61,667 nt of DNA from an uncultured Alphaproteobacteria bacterium. GTDB taxonomy: Bacteria > Pseudomonadota > Alphaproteobacteria > HIMB59 > GCA-002718135. The notes beneath the pieces were generated by a model. That model was given only the letters and a program-made list of their open reading frames with translations. It made no database searches and was not told the DNA's origin. The stretch lies in contig CACGNZ010000007.1 of assembly GCA_902574475.1 (NCBI GenBank), positions 1 to 61,667 on the forward strand. Direction: 5' to 3'. This document shows, piece by piece, positions 54,228 through 61,667 of this stretch (position 1 is its first letter; each line of letters starts with the position of its first letter). Made by a program: the position numbers and the translations under genes.

Positions 54228-55247
54228 ATGATTTTTTATCTTGTAACACCACTAATATTGATTTTCGCTAGTTCTTTAGGATTAATCATTAATCCCTCTT
54301 GGTCAATTTCACCTTTTATTTGGGTTTTCATATTAGTGCCAATTATTGACCTTTTATTACCTTACTTAAGTAAAGATGATGTTGAGTTAAATGAAAGTGT
54401 GTTTCACAATTTTTCTATTTTAATCGTACTCCCCTGCATTTTATTTTTAATTATATTTGGTTTAACTATTGTTTCTGAATCCACTATCACTTTATTAACC
54501 GCTGCAGCTTTAGGGGCAGCTGTAGGTATGTCTGGCGGTTCTATCGGCATTACAACTGCACATGAACTTATTCATCGAAAAAATAAATTTATGCGCGGTA
54601 TTGGAGTATTCTTACTAGTTTTATGTTGTTATGGCCATTTTCGAATTGAGCATATTTATGGTCATCATTTAAATGTAGCTACTAAAGAAGATCCTGCTAC
54701 AGCTAGAAGAGGAGAAAATTTTTATTTTTATTTTATTCGCTGTGTAATCAATAGTGTGATTTCATCATGGAATATTGAAAAAAATATTCTTGATAGAAAA
54801 AATCTAAATACATTTAGTTTCCAAAACAGAATGATTCATTATTTTGTATTAGAATTTTTATTTTTAGTATTTGCTTATTTAATTGCCGGTATGAATGGTT
54901 TAATTTTTGTTATCTTTCATTCTTTTGTTTCCATAATCTTATTGGAGTTAGTAAATTATATTCAGCATTATGGTTTAGAAAGAAAAAAAGAAAATGGAAG
55001 ATATGAAAGATTTACAGATTTACATTCTTGGAATAGTCGTCACATCTCTGCTAATTGGTCGACATTTAATTTAGGTCTTCATGCTGAACATCACCAGAGC
55101 GCATCAAAGCCCTATCCTCTTTTATCTCAAGAAAAAAAAGCAATAGAGATGCCTGCTAATTACTCCATAATGTTAATTATGGCTTTAATCCCTCCTTTGT
55201 GGTTTTTTGTGATGGATAGGAAAATAGATAAATTAAAAACTATTTAA
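54228..55247 (+). CDS. alkB: Alkane 1-monooxygenase (AlkB-like membrane diiron enzyme)
   Basis: A 339-residue membrane hydroxylase. Histidine motifs HELIH (112-116), EHIYGHH (141-147) and LHAEHH near residue 300 are present, as is the AlkB signature NYIQHYGL (usually NYIEHYGL). Those motifs separate it from ordinary desaturases. It would hydroxylate terminal methyl groups of medium-chain alkanes with a rubredoxin partner, which is not in this window. ATG 54228 is chosen over a TTG just upstream. Confidence 0.88.
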   Translation: MIFYLVTPLILIFASSLGLIINPSWSISPFIWVFILVPIIDLLLPYLSKDDVELNESVFHNFSILIVLPCILFLIIFGLTIVSESTITLLTAAALGAAVGMSGGSIGITTAHELIHRKNKFMRGIGVFLLVLCCYGHFRIEHIYGHHLNVATKEDPATARRGENFYFYFIRCVINSVISSWNIEKNILDRKNLNTFSFQNRMIHYFVLEFLFLVFAYLIAGMNGLIFVIFHSFVSIILLELVNYIQHYGLERKKENGRYERFTDLHSWNSRHISANWSTFNLGLHAEHHQSASKPYPLLSQEKKAIEMPANYSIMLIMALIPPLWFFVMDRKIDKLKTI

Positions 55248-55253
55248 TTTAAT

Positions 55254-55938
55254 ATGATAGATTTTTTTTCTAAGTTGAAAGATAATCGTATTTTTCAATT
55301 TTCTGTTGTTGTTATAATTATTTTAAATGCCATTCTAATTGGTGCCACGACATATCAATTAGATCCTATATTTTTAAATACTATTCATTTGCTTGATTAT
55401 GCAATAACTGTTTTCTTTGTTATTGAAATTTTAATTCGTTTTATAGGAGAAAAAGAAAAGAAAAATTTCCTAAAAGATGGTTGGAATGTATTTGATACAA
55501 TCATTGTAGCAATCTCACTCATTCCTATTCCAAATAATTCTAGCTTCTTAGTTTTACGTCTTCTACGTATTTTTAGAGTTTTACGATTGATATCTGTCAT
55601 TCCTGAATTAAAAAAAATTATAGAAGCTATTCTTGCTTCAATAAAAAGAGTATTTTTTGTTAGTCTTCTACTGTTTATAATACTCTATATTTATGCAACA
55701 ATGGGATCAATTTTATTTGGGGAAGATGATCCAGAACGATGGGCCGATCTAGGAATATCCCTAATTACCCTTTTTTCAAGTTTTAACTTTATCTAGTTGG
55801 GAGAATGTCATGCTGCCTATGCAAGCGATTTACTGGTGGGCATGGATTTATTTTTTCAGTTTTATTTCAATTTGCTCAATTACAATATTGAATTTGGTGA
55901 TTGCTATCCTTGTTGACGTTGTAAATCATCAAAAATAA
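55254..55938 (+). pseudogene. NaChBac-like voltage-gated cation channel, interrupted by a frameshift in a T run
   Basis: The first 172 codons give helices S1-S5 with an Arg-rich S4 (LRLLRIFRVLRLI). As read, the frame then ends at 55796. Removing one T from the six at 55771-55776 restores TLFQVLTLSSWENVM, the rest of the pore and helix S6, ending at 55938 in DVVNHQK. So the gene is complete except for one base. The filter would be TLSSW, whereas sodium channels of this family have TLESW. Sequencing error, slippage or true inactivation are all possible. Confidence 0.75.
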
Positions 55939-56048
55939 CCTGTAAAAATTACATAAACCTTCAAATATTTATGCTTATATGTTAAATATCTAAGAATAAT
56001 TATAGCAGTTGTAGATTACCTGCATTAACAAAACTATGGGGAGGTATA

Positions 56049-56498
56049 ATGTTTGATAAAAAAGACGGTAATACAAATTCAACACCTGATGTATTTAGAC
56101 CTGCTAAAGGATCCGCAAAAGTTGTAATTGGTCACGGCGTAACAATTAATGGTGAAATTAAAAAAGCTGATGAAGTTCAGATTGATGGTGAAGCAGATGT
56201 TACTATGAAAACTGATAATGTAGTTATTGGTGCTACTGGAGATTGCAAAGGGAATATAGAAACACATAATGCTGACATCTGGGGAAAGTTTGATGGTGAA
56301 ATAAAAGCTTCTGGTACTTTAACTATCCAAGAGCAGGGAGTTGCTTCTGGTGACATTGAGTATCAAAATTTACAAATTAAGCTTGGCGGCCAAATCAGTG
56401 GTGATATTAAAAAATCTGATAAAATACAGCCTATTAAAAAAGACTCAAAATCATCAGAAGAAAATACTTCATTACAAGAAGCAATTAAAAAAGATTAG
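56049..56498 (+). CDS. Bactofilin (polymer-forming cytoskeletal protein)
   Basis: A 149-residue protein. The core (about 22-120) is a right-handed beta-helix of short repeats such as VTINGEI, VQIDGEADV and VVIGATGDCKGNI, matching bactofilin (formerly DUF583). Disordered, charged tails flank it. The GGGAGG at 56039-56044 precedes the ATG. Bactofilins polymerise at the inner membrane and organise cell-wall synthesis or shape. Confidence 0.9.
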   Translation: MFDKKDGNTNSTPDVFRPAKGSAKVVIGHGVTINGEIKKADEVQIDGEADVTMKTDNVVIGATGDCKGNIETHNADIWGKFDGEIKASGTLTIQEQGVASGDIEYQNLQIKLGGQISGDIKKSDKIQPIKKDSKSSEENTSLQEAIKKD

Positions 56499-56515
56499 TA
56501 ATTATATTTGTTAGT

Positions 56516-56920
56516 ATGAAAGAAAGATTATTTAAACCTCTACATTGGATTATGTTAATCCTTATCTCTCTTGATTTTATTGATACGTCTTATCGAATTA
56601 CGTATGGATATTTTTCCGGTCAAGGTGTGCAACCACCTGTAGGAGATTTTAATGTTCAACTTTCCACTTTAGATTTTATTGTGAGTTTAGTTTTTCAATT
56701 AGCAATCGCTTACACAATTTATATGTTGTATAGTATGAAAAGAAGTGGTGGTTATTATTTAGTAGCTTTAAATATTCTTTTTGTGATTTACGGATTTATT
56801 ATTGGTCCGTTTAGTACAGTGCCAGTTGGAGAAGTATTACCTCTTATTGCCGGCTTTATGGTTTTCTATATTATTTTAGTTATTGGGATACCTTACTTGT
56901 ATTCTGATAAATATGAGTGA
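56516..56920 (+). CDS. Four-helix membrane protein of unknown function
   Basis: A 134-residue protein with helices at about 8-26, 49-70, 77-95 and 105-128 and short loops. It begins 17 bp after the bactofilin stop, so the two may be cotranscribed. No family recognised. Confidence 0.68.
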   Translation: MKERLFKPLHWIMLILISLDFIDTSYRITYGYFSGQGVQPPVGDFNVQLSTLDFIVSLVFQLAIAYTIYMLYSMKRSGGYYLVALNILFVIYGFIIGPFSTVPVGEVLPLIAGFMVFYIILVIGIPYLYSDKYE

Positions 56921-56921
56921 T

Positions 56922-57200
56922 TTATAAAAGTATATCCCTATATTTTTTTTTAAATTGATTTAATTTTTCTCTAACATCGAAATCTAATCTGTAAGAAGTA
57001 TATAAATCTTGCTTTGTTCCCTTGTTAATTTTAGTCTTTTTGACAAATTGCAGGTCCATATCTTCTATGCTATCAACATTTCTTACTAGTAAAGCTAATT
57101 TCCATTCTAATTCCTTACTACGTAAATTATCAGGAATGGTATGTTCTTCTGTTTTATATTTATTATTTAAATTAAATAATTTCGAAATGTTTTGTTTCAT
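56922..57200 (-). CDS. Small hypothetical protein
   Basis: A 92-residue charged soluble protein (MKQNISKLFNLNNKYKTEE...), with ATG 57200 preferred to a longer non-ATG start. It converges with the preceding gene at 1 bp distance. No family recognised; the helical, charged C-terminus suggests a real protein. Confidence 0.55.
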   Translation of the reverse strand: MKQNISKLFNLNNKYKTEEHTIPDNLRSKELEWKLALLVRNVDSIEDMDLQFVKKTKINKGTKQDLYTSYRLDFDVREKLNQFKKKYRDILL

Positions 57201-57385
57201 GATTATTAATAAATTTAGATTTAGTTTTTTATTATTCAATAGGATTAATTTTACTAAGATGAACTAACAAATATTAACAGTATTAATATTTTTAATTGAA
57301 ATGTAATAATTATATAATATTCAATTTATGAACGATTTGACTCTATTGCGGTTTACAAGCAGCTAAAATGAGATACGTATAAATT

Positions 57386-57424
57386 TATCCTCCCATTAAG
57401 AAAAATAGTGAGGATATTTTTTTT
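57386..57424 (+). terminator. Terminator-like hairpin before the small frameshifted gene
   Basis: TATCCTC (57386-57392) pairs with GAGGATA (57410-57416), followed by eight T. It lies 12 bp before the ATG at 57436 and could be a leader attenuator. The rest of 57240-57435 shows no recognisable gene. Confidence 0.5.
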
Positions 57425-57435
57425 AGGAGATAATT

Positions 57436-57694
57436 ATGAATTTATGTGTTGTATCAAAAGGATCTTTTACCAAAGATGATTACATGGAATTATACAATTT
57501 TTTTTAAAGATGATATTGCCAAATATACAGATGCATTTGATATGGCTTTCGTTAAAGATGGCCATGTAATGATTATGTGTAATGTTACTGATGAAGAAAA
57601 ATTTTATGCTTTATTTGATGATCCAAAATCTAAAGAATTTGATTCAAAATTTAATAGTACAGATACGGTCTATTCTTTACAAAAAGTAGAATAA
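57436..57694 (+). pseudogene. Small DUF3764-like protein gene with a frameshift in a T run
   Basis: From ATG 57436 (AGGAG site before it) the frame reads MNLCVVSKGSFTKDDYMELY and then stops after a run of eight T at 57498-57505. With seven T it continues as NFFKDDIAKY and on to QKVE, ending at 57694, an 85-residue protein with the pattern of the one at 47443. As read the gene is broken. It converges with ureG with no gap. Confidence 0.65.
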
Positions 57695-58306
57695 TTATAA
57701 ACCACCTTGAGATATTAAGAAGTCAGAAATTTTTTCAATACCATTATTATTTTTCATTTCACCAAAAATATACGGTAAACCATTTCTGGCTTCATTCACA
57801 TCCTCTTTCATTTGCTCTAAATCAACATTAACATATGGAGCAAGATCAACTTTATTAATTACGAGTAAATCTGACTTTCTAATTGCTGGTGCTTTTTTTC
57901 TAGGTATGTCGGCACCTTGAGCCACATCTATCATATAAATTGTTAAATCAACTAACTCTGGACTAAAAGTTGCTGCTAAATTATCACCACCTGATTCAAT
58001 AAGTATTAACTCTAAATCCGGAAATTTTTTTTTCATTTCATCAACTGCAAGTAAATTAATACTACAATCTTCCCTTATAGCCGTATGTGGACATCCACCA
58101 GTTTCAACACCTTTAATTCTCTCTATAGGTAGTACTTGTGCTTTCATTAAATATTCAGCATCTTCAGTTGTATAAATATCATTTGAAATAACTGCCATAG
58201 AAACTTTTTTAGATAGATAACGACATAATGCTTCTGTTAAACTAGTCTTACCGGTCCCTATCCCACCACCAATACCAACTTTTAAAGGTCCATTTATATT
58301 AGTCAC
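57695..58306 (-). CDS. ureG: Urease accessory GTPase UreG
   Basis: A 203-residue SIMIBI GTPase with P-loop GGIGTGKTS (13-21), the [12 protein letters not shown] switch region ([10 protein letters not shown]) and the metal site in [12 protein letters not shown] (Cys-Pro-His). NKVDLAPYV is the guanine-specificity motif. It delivers nickel to apo-urease with UreE and UreF. It starts with GTG, overlapping the ureF stop (GTGA). Confidence 0.95.
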   Translation of the reverse strand: MTNINGPLKVGIGGGIGTGKTSLTEALCRYLSKKVSMAVISNDIYTTEDAEYLMKAQVLPIERIKGVETGGCPHTAIREDCSINLLAVDEMKKKFPDLELILIESGGDNLAATFSPELVDLTIYMIDVAQGADIPRKKAPAIRKSDLLVINKVDLAPYVNVDLEQMKEDVNEARNGLPYIFGEMKNNNGIEKISDFLISQGGL

Positions 58307-58938
58307 GTTAAATAAATCCTTGAATCTAAATTTTCATGTTTGATTGCAAAAATATCGCCAATAAAAAAAGTCGAACCTATATCTTTAATAGTCAGTTTTT
58401 CTGAATGAGTTAAAAAATCTTGAATTTGATTAATATAAATTACATTTAGACTCTGCCCATCTTTTTGTGACATTGGTATATGTTTTACACATACATTTAT
58501 TAAATTAGAAATAAACGATTGCAGATAAAACTTAATTAAATCATCAAACTTAATATTAAAATGTAATCCAGCTTTAGCTAGACAATATATAAATGATGCA
58601 TTTTCAGGTAAAGATAAACCCCAACTATCATTCATAATTTTACGAAAAGAATTTCCCATATCCTTCATTTCTATTTGCCTTTCTTTCGAAGAAGCGTTTG
58701 CTATAATTAATTCATTAATTTCCTCACCTTTATAAATAGACTTCATAAAAATATAATCATTTCTTAATGTGCCATAAAATAAAAGAGCATCTAAAAATTC
58801 TTTAACATCATCTTTATTTTTAATTTTTTTATCATCTATCAGAGCTTCTAAACCATGAGAGTATGCGTAAGAACCAATGGGAAAAGAGGATGAAAACCAT
58901 ACTTGTAATATTTGATAAGGATCTTTTAATTTTTTCAT
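58303..58938 (-). CDS. ureF: Urease accessory protein UreF
   Basis: A 211-residue all-helical protein with the family start ([21 protein letters not shown]) and the later GLHFNIK and [10 protein letters not shown] segments. It acts as activator of UreG during urease maturation. It starts 1 bp after ureE. Confidence 0.93.
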   Translation of the reverse strand: MKKLKDPYQILQVWFSSSFPIGSYAYSHGLEALIDDKKIKNKDDVKEFLDALLFYGTLRNDYIFMKSIYKGEEINELIIANASSKERQIEMKDMGNSFRKIMNDSWGLSLPENASFIYCLAKAGLHFNIKFDDLIKFYLQSFISNLINVCVKHIPMSQKDGQSLNVIYINQIQDFLTHSEKLTIKDIGSTFFIGDIFAIKHENLDSRIYLT

Positions 58939-58939
58939 T

Positions 58940-59386
58940 TTAATGTTTATGGCTATGTGTTCTGCCTATACCATAAGCACCACCTTCTGGTTTAAATTTT
59001 TCAAAAACTTTTTTTACATTTCCATGTAATTTTAGAACCATATCAAGAATTACAGCATCATCTTGAATAAGAATTCTATTATCTTCAATTTGACATGGTA
59101 GATGTCTATTTCCTATGTGCCATATTATTTGTTTTAAATTATCACCTGTTATTTCAATTAAATTTTCTTCTTTTGATAATACTTTAATTATTTTACCATT
59201 TTCTAATTCAAAAAAATGATTTTCATCAACACTTACTGTTTCTTCAAGATTAACTAAAAATTCAGTACCATTATTTGCTATAAGTTTTTTTCTACGAATA
59301 AATCTTTCCTCATAAGATAGTGAAATTTCATCTAATAAATCCTTATTATTATGATTGTGATGAATTATTTTTAAAGAAGTTTGCAT
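58940..59386 (-). CDS. ureE: Urease accessory protein UreE
   Basis: A nickel metallochaperone of about 148 residues. ATG 59386 (MQTSLKIIHH) is chosen, since longer frames overlap ureC. The N-terminal peptide-binding region has SYEERFIRRKKL, and the C-terminal domain contains GNRHLPCQIEDNRILIQDD. It ends in GIGRTHSHKH, a short His tail that binds nickel. It starts 1 bp after ureC. Confidence 0.92.
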   Translation of the reverse strand: MQTSLKIIHHNHNNKDLLDEISLSYEERFIRRKKLIANNGTEFLVNLEETVSVDENHFFELENGKIIKVLSKEENLIEITGDNLKQIIWHIGNRHLPCQIEDNRILIQDDAVILDMVLKLHGNVKKVFEKFKPEGGAYGIGRTHSHKH

Positions 59387-59387
59387 T

Positions 59388-61094
59388 TTAATACATAAAA
59401 TAACGTTGAGCCAAAGGTAATGTTTTAGCTGGCTCACAAGTAATTAACTCACCATCTGCTAAAACTTCATAAGTTTCTGGATTAACTTCTATTTTTGGAC
59501 AATAATCATTTAGTACCATATCTTTTTTAGAAATTTTTCTAATATTTTTAACAGGTAATAAAGATTTACTTACTTCAGAGTTTTTAAATGAATTTTTGTC
59601 TATAGAAACTTTACTAACAAAAGTGACAGTAGATTTTTCTAATGATTTTCCAAAGGAAGAAAACATTGGCCTTGAGTAAACAGGTTGTGGTGTTGGAATT
59701 GATGCATTAGGATCACCCATTTGTGCACAAGCAATACTTCCACCTTGTAATACCATTTCAGGTTTAACACCAAAAAAGGCAGTATCCCAAATAACAATAT
59801 CAGCACGTTTATTTTTTTCGATACTTCCAATATGATCAGAAACACCATGTGCTATTGCAGGATTAATTGTATATTTGGCAATGTATCTTTTAACTCTTAC
59901 ATTGTCATTATCACCCTGCTCTTCTTTTAATTGTCCCCGTTGAACTTTCATTTTATGTGCTGTTTGCCATGTTCTAATAATAACCTCGCCAACACGACCC
60001 ATGGCCTGACTATCAGAAGCAATAATTGAAAAAGCACCCATGTCATGAAGTATATCTTCTGCAGCAATTGTTTCTTTTCGAATACGACTTTCAGCAAATG
60101 CCACATCTTCAGGTATTGATTTATCTAAGTGATGGCAAACCATTAACATATCCAAATGTTCTTCAACTGTATTAACTGTATAGGGTCTTGTTGGGTTAGT
60201 AGAAGAAGGAATAACATATTGTTCACCACAAACTTTTATAATATCAGGTGCATGACCTCCACCAGCTCCTTCAGTATGAAAAGCATGAATTGTTCGTCCA
60301 TTAATTGCTTTAATTGTACTTTCGACAAATCCACTTTCATTTAATGTATCTGTATGGATCATTACTTGAATGTCATTATCATCAGCTACATTTAAACAGT
60401 TATCTATTGCTGCTGGGGTTGTGCCCCAATCTTCATGTAATTTTAGTGAGCTTGCTCCAGCAATTACTTGTTCTTCAAGTGCTTGAGGCAATGAACTGTT
60501 TCCTTTTCCTGCAAAAGCTAAGTTCATAGAAAAAGCATCTGCTGATTGTATCATTTTCTCTATATGCCATGGTCCAGGTGTAACTGTAGTAGCTAAAGTA
60601 CCATGTGCTGGACCAGTTCCACCTCCCAACATAGTAGTAATACCAGAATGAAGTGCATCATCTATTTGTTGAGGACAAATAAAATGAATATGACTATCAA
60701 ATCCACCAGCTGTTATAATTTTACCTTCACCAGCAATTATTTCTGTTCCAGGTCCAATAATAATATTTACGTTTGGTTGTGTGTCTGGGTTGCCAGCCTT
60801 ACCAATTTCATTAATTAAGCCATCTTTAAGACCAATATCAGCTTTATAAATTCCATTTATATCTACAATTAAAGCGTTTGTTATAACTGTATCAACAGCG
60901 CCGTCCTTGCGAGATACTTGAGATTGACCCATTCCATCTCGAATAACTTTTCCTCCACCAAATTTTACTTCTTCACCATATGTTGTTAAATCTTTTTCCA
61001 CCTCAATAAAGAGTTCAGTGTCAGCAAGTCTAATTTTATCACCAGTTGTTGGTCCATACATATCGGCATAAGCTTCTCTTTTTATTTTTTTCAT
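59388..61094 (-). CDS. ureC: Urease alpha subunit UreC
   Basis: A 568-residue catalytic subunit that hydrolyses urea to ammonia and carbamate. Nickel ligands H135, H137 (SHIHFICP), K218 ([11 protein letters not shown], carbamylated in urease), H247, H273 and D361 are all present, and the mobile-flap histidine is in MVCHHLDK near 321. Full length, so the enzyme should be active. It overlaps ureB by one base (TAATG). Confidence 0.97.
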   Translation of the reverse strand: MKKIKREAYADMYGPTTGDKIRLADTELFIEVEKDLTTYGEEVKFGGGKVIRDGMGQSQVSRKDGAVDTVITNALIVDINGIYKADIGLKDGLINEIGKAGNPDTQPNVNIIIGPGTEIIAGEGKIITAGGFDSHIHFICPQQIDDALHSGITTMLGGGTGPAHGTLATTVTPGPWHIEKMIQSADAFSMNLAFAGKGNSSLPQALEEQVIAGASSLKLHEDWGTTPAAIDNCLNVADDNDIQVMIHTDTLNESGFVESTIKAINGRTIHAFHTEGAGGGHAPDIIKVCGEQYVIPSSTNPTRPYTVNTVEEHLDMLMVCHHLDKSIPEDVAFAESRIRKETIAAEDILHDMGAFSIIASDSQAMGRVGEVIIRTWQTAHKMKVQRGQLKEEQGDNDNVRVKRYIAKYTINPAIAHGVSDHIGSIEKNKRADIVIWDTAFFGVKPEMVLQGGSIACAQMGDPNASIPTPQPVYSRPMFSSFGKSLEKSTVTFVSKVSIDKNSFKNSEVSKSLLPVKNIRKISKKDMVLNDYCPKIEVNPETYEVLADGELITCEPAKTLPLAQRYFMY

Positions 61095-61402
61095 TATAAT
61101 TGACCCATAACTTTCTTATTAAAACCAAATATCTTTCTATTTCCTGTAATTGGAATTAATTCTACATCTTTTGATTGACCAGGTTCAAACCGAACAGCTG
61201 TTCCAGATGGTATATCTAAACGCATACCGTTTGATTTTTCTCTATCAAATTTCAAATATTCATTTGTTTCAGCAAAGTGATAATGACTACCAACTTGAAT
61301 TGGACGATCACCACTATTTGAAACTTTTAAAGTTATTGATTGTCTTTCATCATTCAAATTAATATCACTATTTTGTTTTGTTATTATTTCACCAGGTTTC
61401 AT
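61094..61402 (-). CDS. ureB: Urease beta subunit UreB
   Basis: A 102-residue subunit beginning MKPGEIIT, with [11 protein letters not shown] and [15 protein letters not shown] as expected. It is a separate polypeptide, not fused to UreA. It overlaps ureA by one base. Confidence 0.96.
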   Translation of the reverse strand: MKPGEIITKQNSDINLNDERQSITLKVSNSGDRPIQVGSHYHFAETNEYLKFDREKSNGMRLDIPSGTAVRFEPGQSKDVELIPITGNRKIFGFNKKVMGQL

Positions 61403-61667
61403 TATCTTATTGGTTTATGTACTGTTACTAATTTTGTTCCATCTGGAAATGTTGCTTCAACTTGTACTTCTGGAATCATATCTGGAATACCATCCATACA
61501 ATCCTCTTTTTTTACTACATGTGCACCTGTTTCCATTAATTCTGATACCATTTTTCCATCTCTTGCACCTTCTATGACAAAATCTGTTATCAACGCTATC
61601 GCTTCTGGATAATTAAGTTTAACACCTCTTTCAAGACGTTTTCTAGCAACATTAGCTGCCATACTGA
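61402..61667 (-). CDS. ureA: Urease gamma subunit UreA (N-terminus cut by the window end)
   Basis: At least 88 residues are present ([20 protein letters not shown]... to VTVHKPIR). The family usually has about 12-15 more residues before the SMAA segment, and the frame stays open to the window edge, so the start lies beyond 61667. ureD is not in the window and may lie further upstream. Confidence 0.95.
   Translation of the reverse strand, partial: SMAANVARKRLERGVKLNYPEAIALITDFVIEGARDGKMVSELMETGAHVVKKEDCMDGIPDMIPEVQVEATFPDGTKLVTVHKPIR

Noticed and set aside
54228-55247. Ordinary fatty acid desaturase
   Set aside because: The NYIQHYGL and EHIYGHH motifs and their spacing match AlkB rather than desaturases.
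57320-57385. Possible tRNA-like or small RNA sequence with slightly higher GC
   Set aside because: I could not fold a cloverleaf or find the conserved TTCGA loop.
60156-60818. Forward-strand frames within ureC
   Set aside because: They are shadows of a full-length, motif-complete ureC; their products are low-complexity and Cys/Asn-rich.
1-61667. CRISPR array
   Set aside because: No series of short, regularly spaced direct repeats was seen on either strand.

Overview
The window is AT-rich (roughly 30% GC by eye) and densely packed, with intergenic gaps mostly under 150 bp, frequent ATGA or zero-gap junctions and many GTG starts. Together with the gene content (sugar ABC importers, PhyH oxygenases, TolB/TPR cyclases, MscS-CNBD channels, urease, AlkB) this suggests a streamlined marine heterotroph, probably an alphaproteobacterium of the HIMB59, AEGEAN-169 or SAR11-like kind. 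That placement is an inference; no rRNA or tRNA gene was found to confirm it.

Layout. 1-213 is the tail of an EamA transporter, joined abruptly to a 913-bp direct repeat (214-1126 = 1889-2801) that duplicates parts of the next two genes; it may be an assembly or amplification chimera. About 1.1-27.8 kb holds four CUT1-type carbohydrate importer loci, each starting with a binding protein and a MalF-type permease: SBP1 (1147), SBP2 (12036), SBP3 (16182) and SBP4 (23155). There are four MalF-type and seven MalG-type permeases but only one ATPase (4196). Two desaturases lie between loci 1 and 2. Enzymes embedded here are GH127 and GH51 L-arabinofuranosidase-type hydrolases, a divergent PanB-like protein, two PhyH oxygenases, a Zn-dehydrogenase and a Gfo/Idh/MocA oxidoreductase. 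27.8-33.3 kb continues with a sterol-desaturase-family protein, an IolI/IolE-like isomerase, a GH2 hydrolase, an acetylesterase and a DapA-family enzyme. The hydrolases lack signal peptides, so a likely scheme is import of acetylated, arabinose-containing oligosaccharides followed by cytoplasmic deacetylation, hydrolysis and oxidative catabolism.

33.3-45.3 kb holds an OafA-like acyltransferase, a YqhA protein, a signalling group (two class III cyclases, an MscS channel with a cyclic-nucleotide domain and a K+ channel), small membrane proteins, a peroxiredoxin-like protein and a tyrosine recombinase whose start is preceded by a 28-bp dif-like site. 45.4-57.7 kb holds a CobB-type sirtuin, small alpha/beta-barrel and NTF2 proteins, a MacAB-type exporter, a GMC oxidoreductase, an EamA transporter, AlkB, a frameshifted NaChBac-like channel and a bactofilin. 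57.7-61.7 kb is a urease operon (ureABCEFG, reverse strand, ureA cut by the window end).

The most interesting signal is a stem-loop over the start codon of the MalF-type gene in loci 1, 2 and 3. Its two arms, one intergenic and one inside the coding sequence, keep pairing although several base pairs differ between loci. Locus 4 has a terminator-like hairpin at the equivalent SBP-permease junction. Since no transcription factor is recognisable in the window, these RNA structures are the clearest regulatory candidates here, probably setting the binding-protein to permease ratio.
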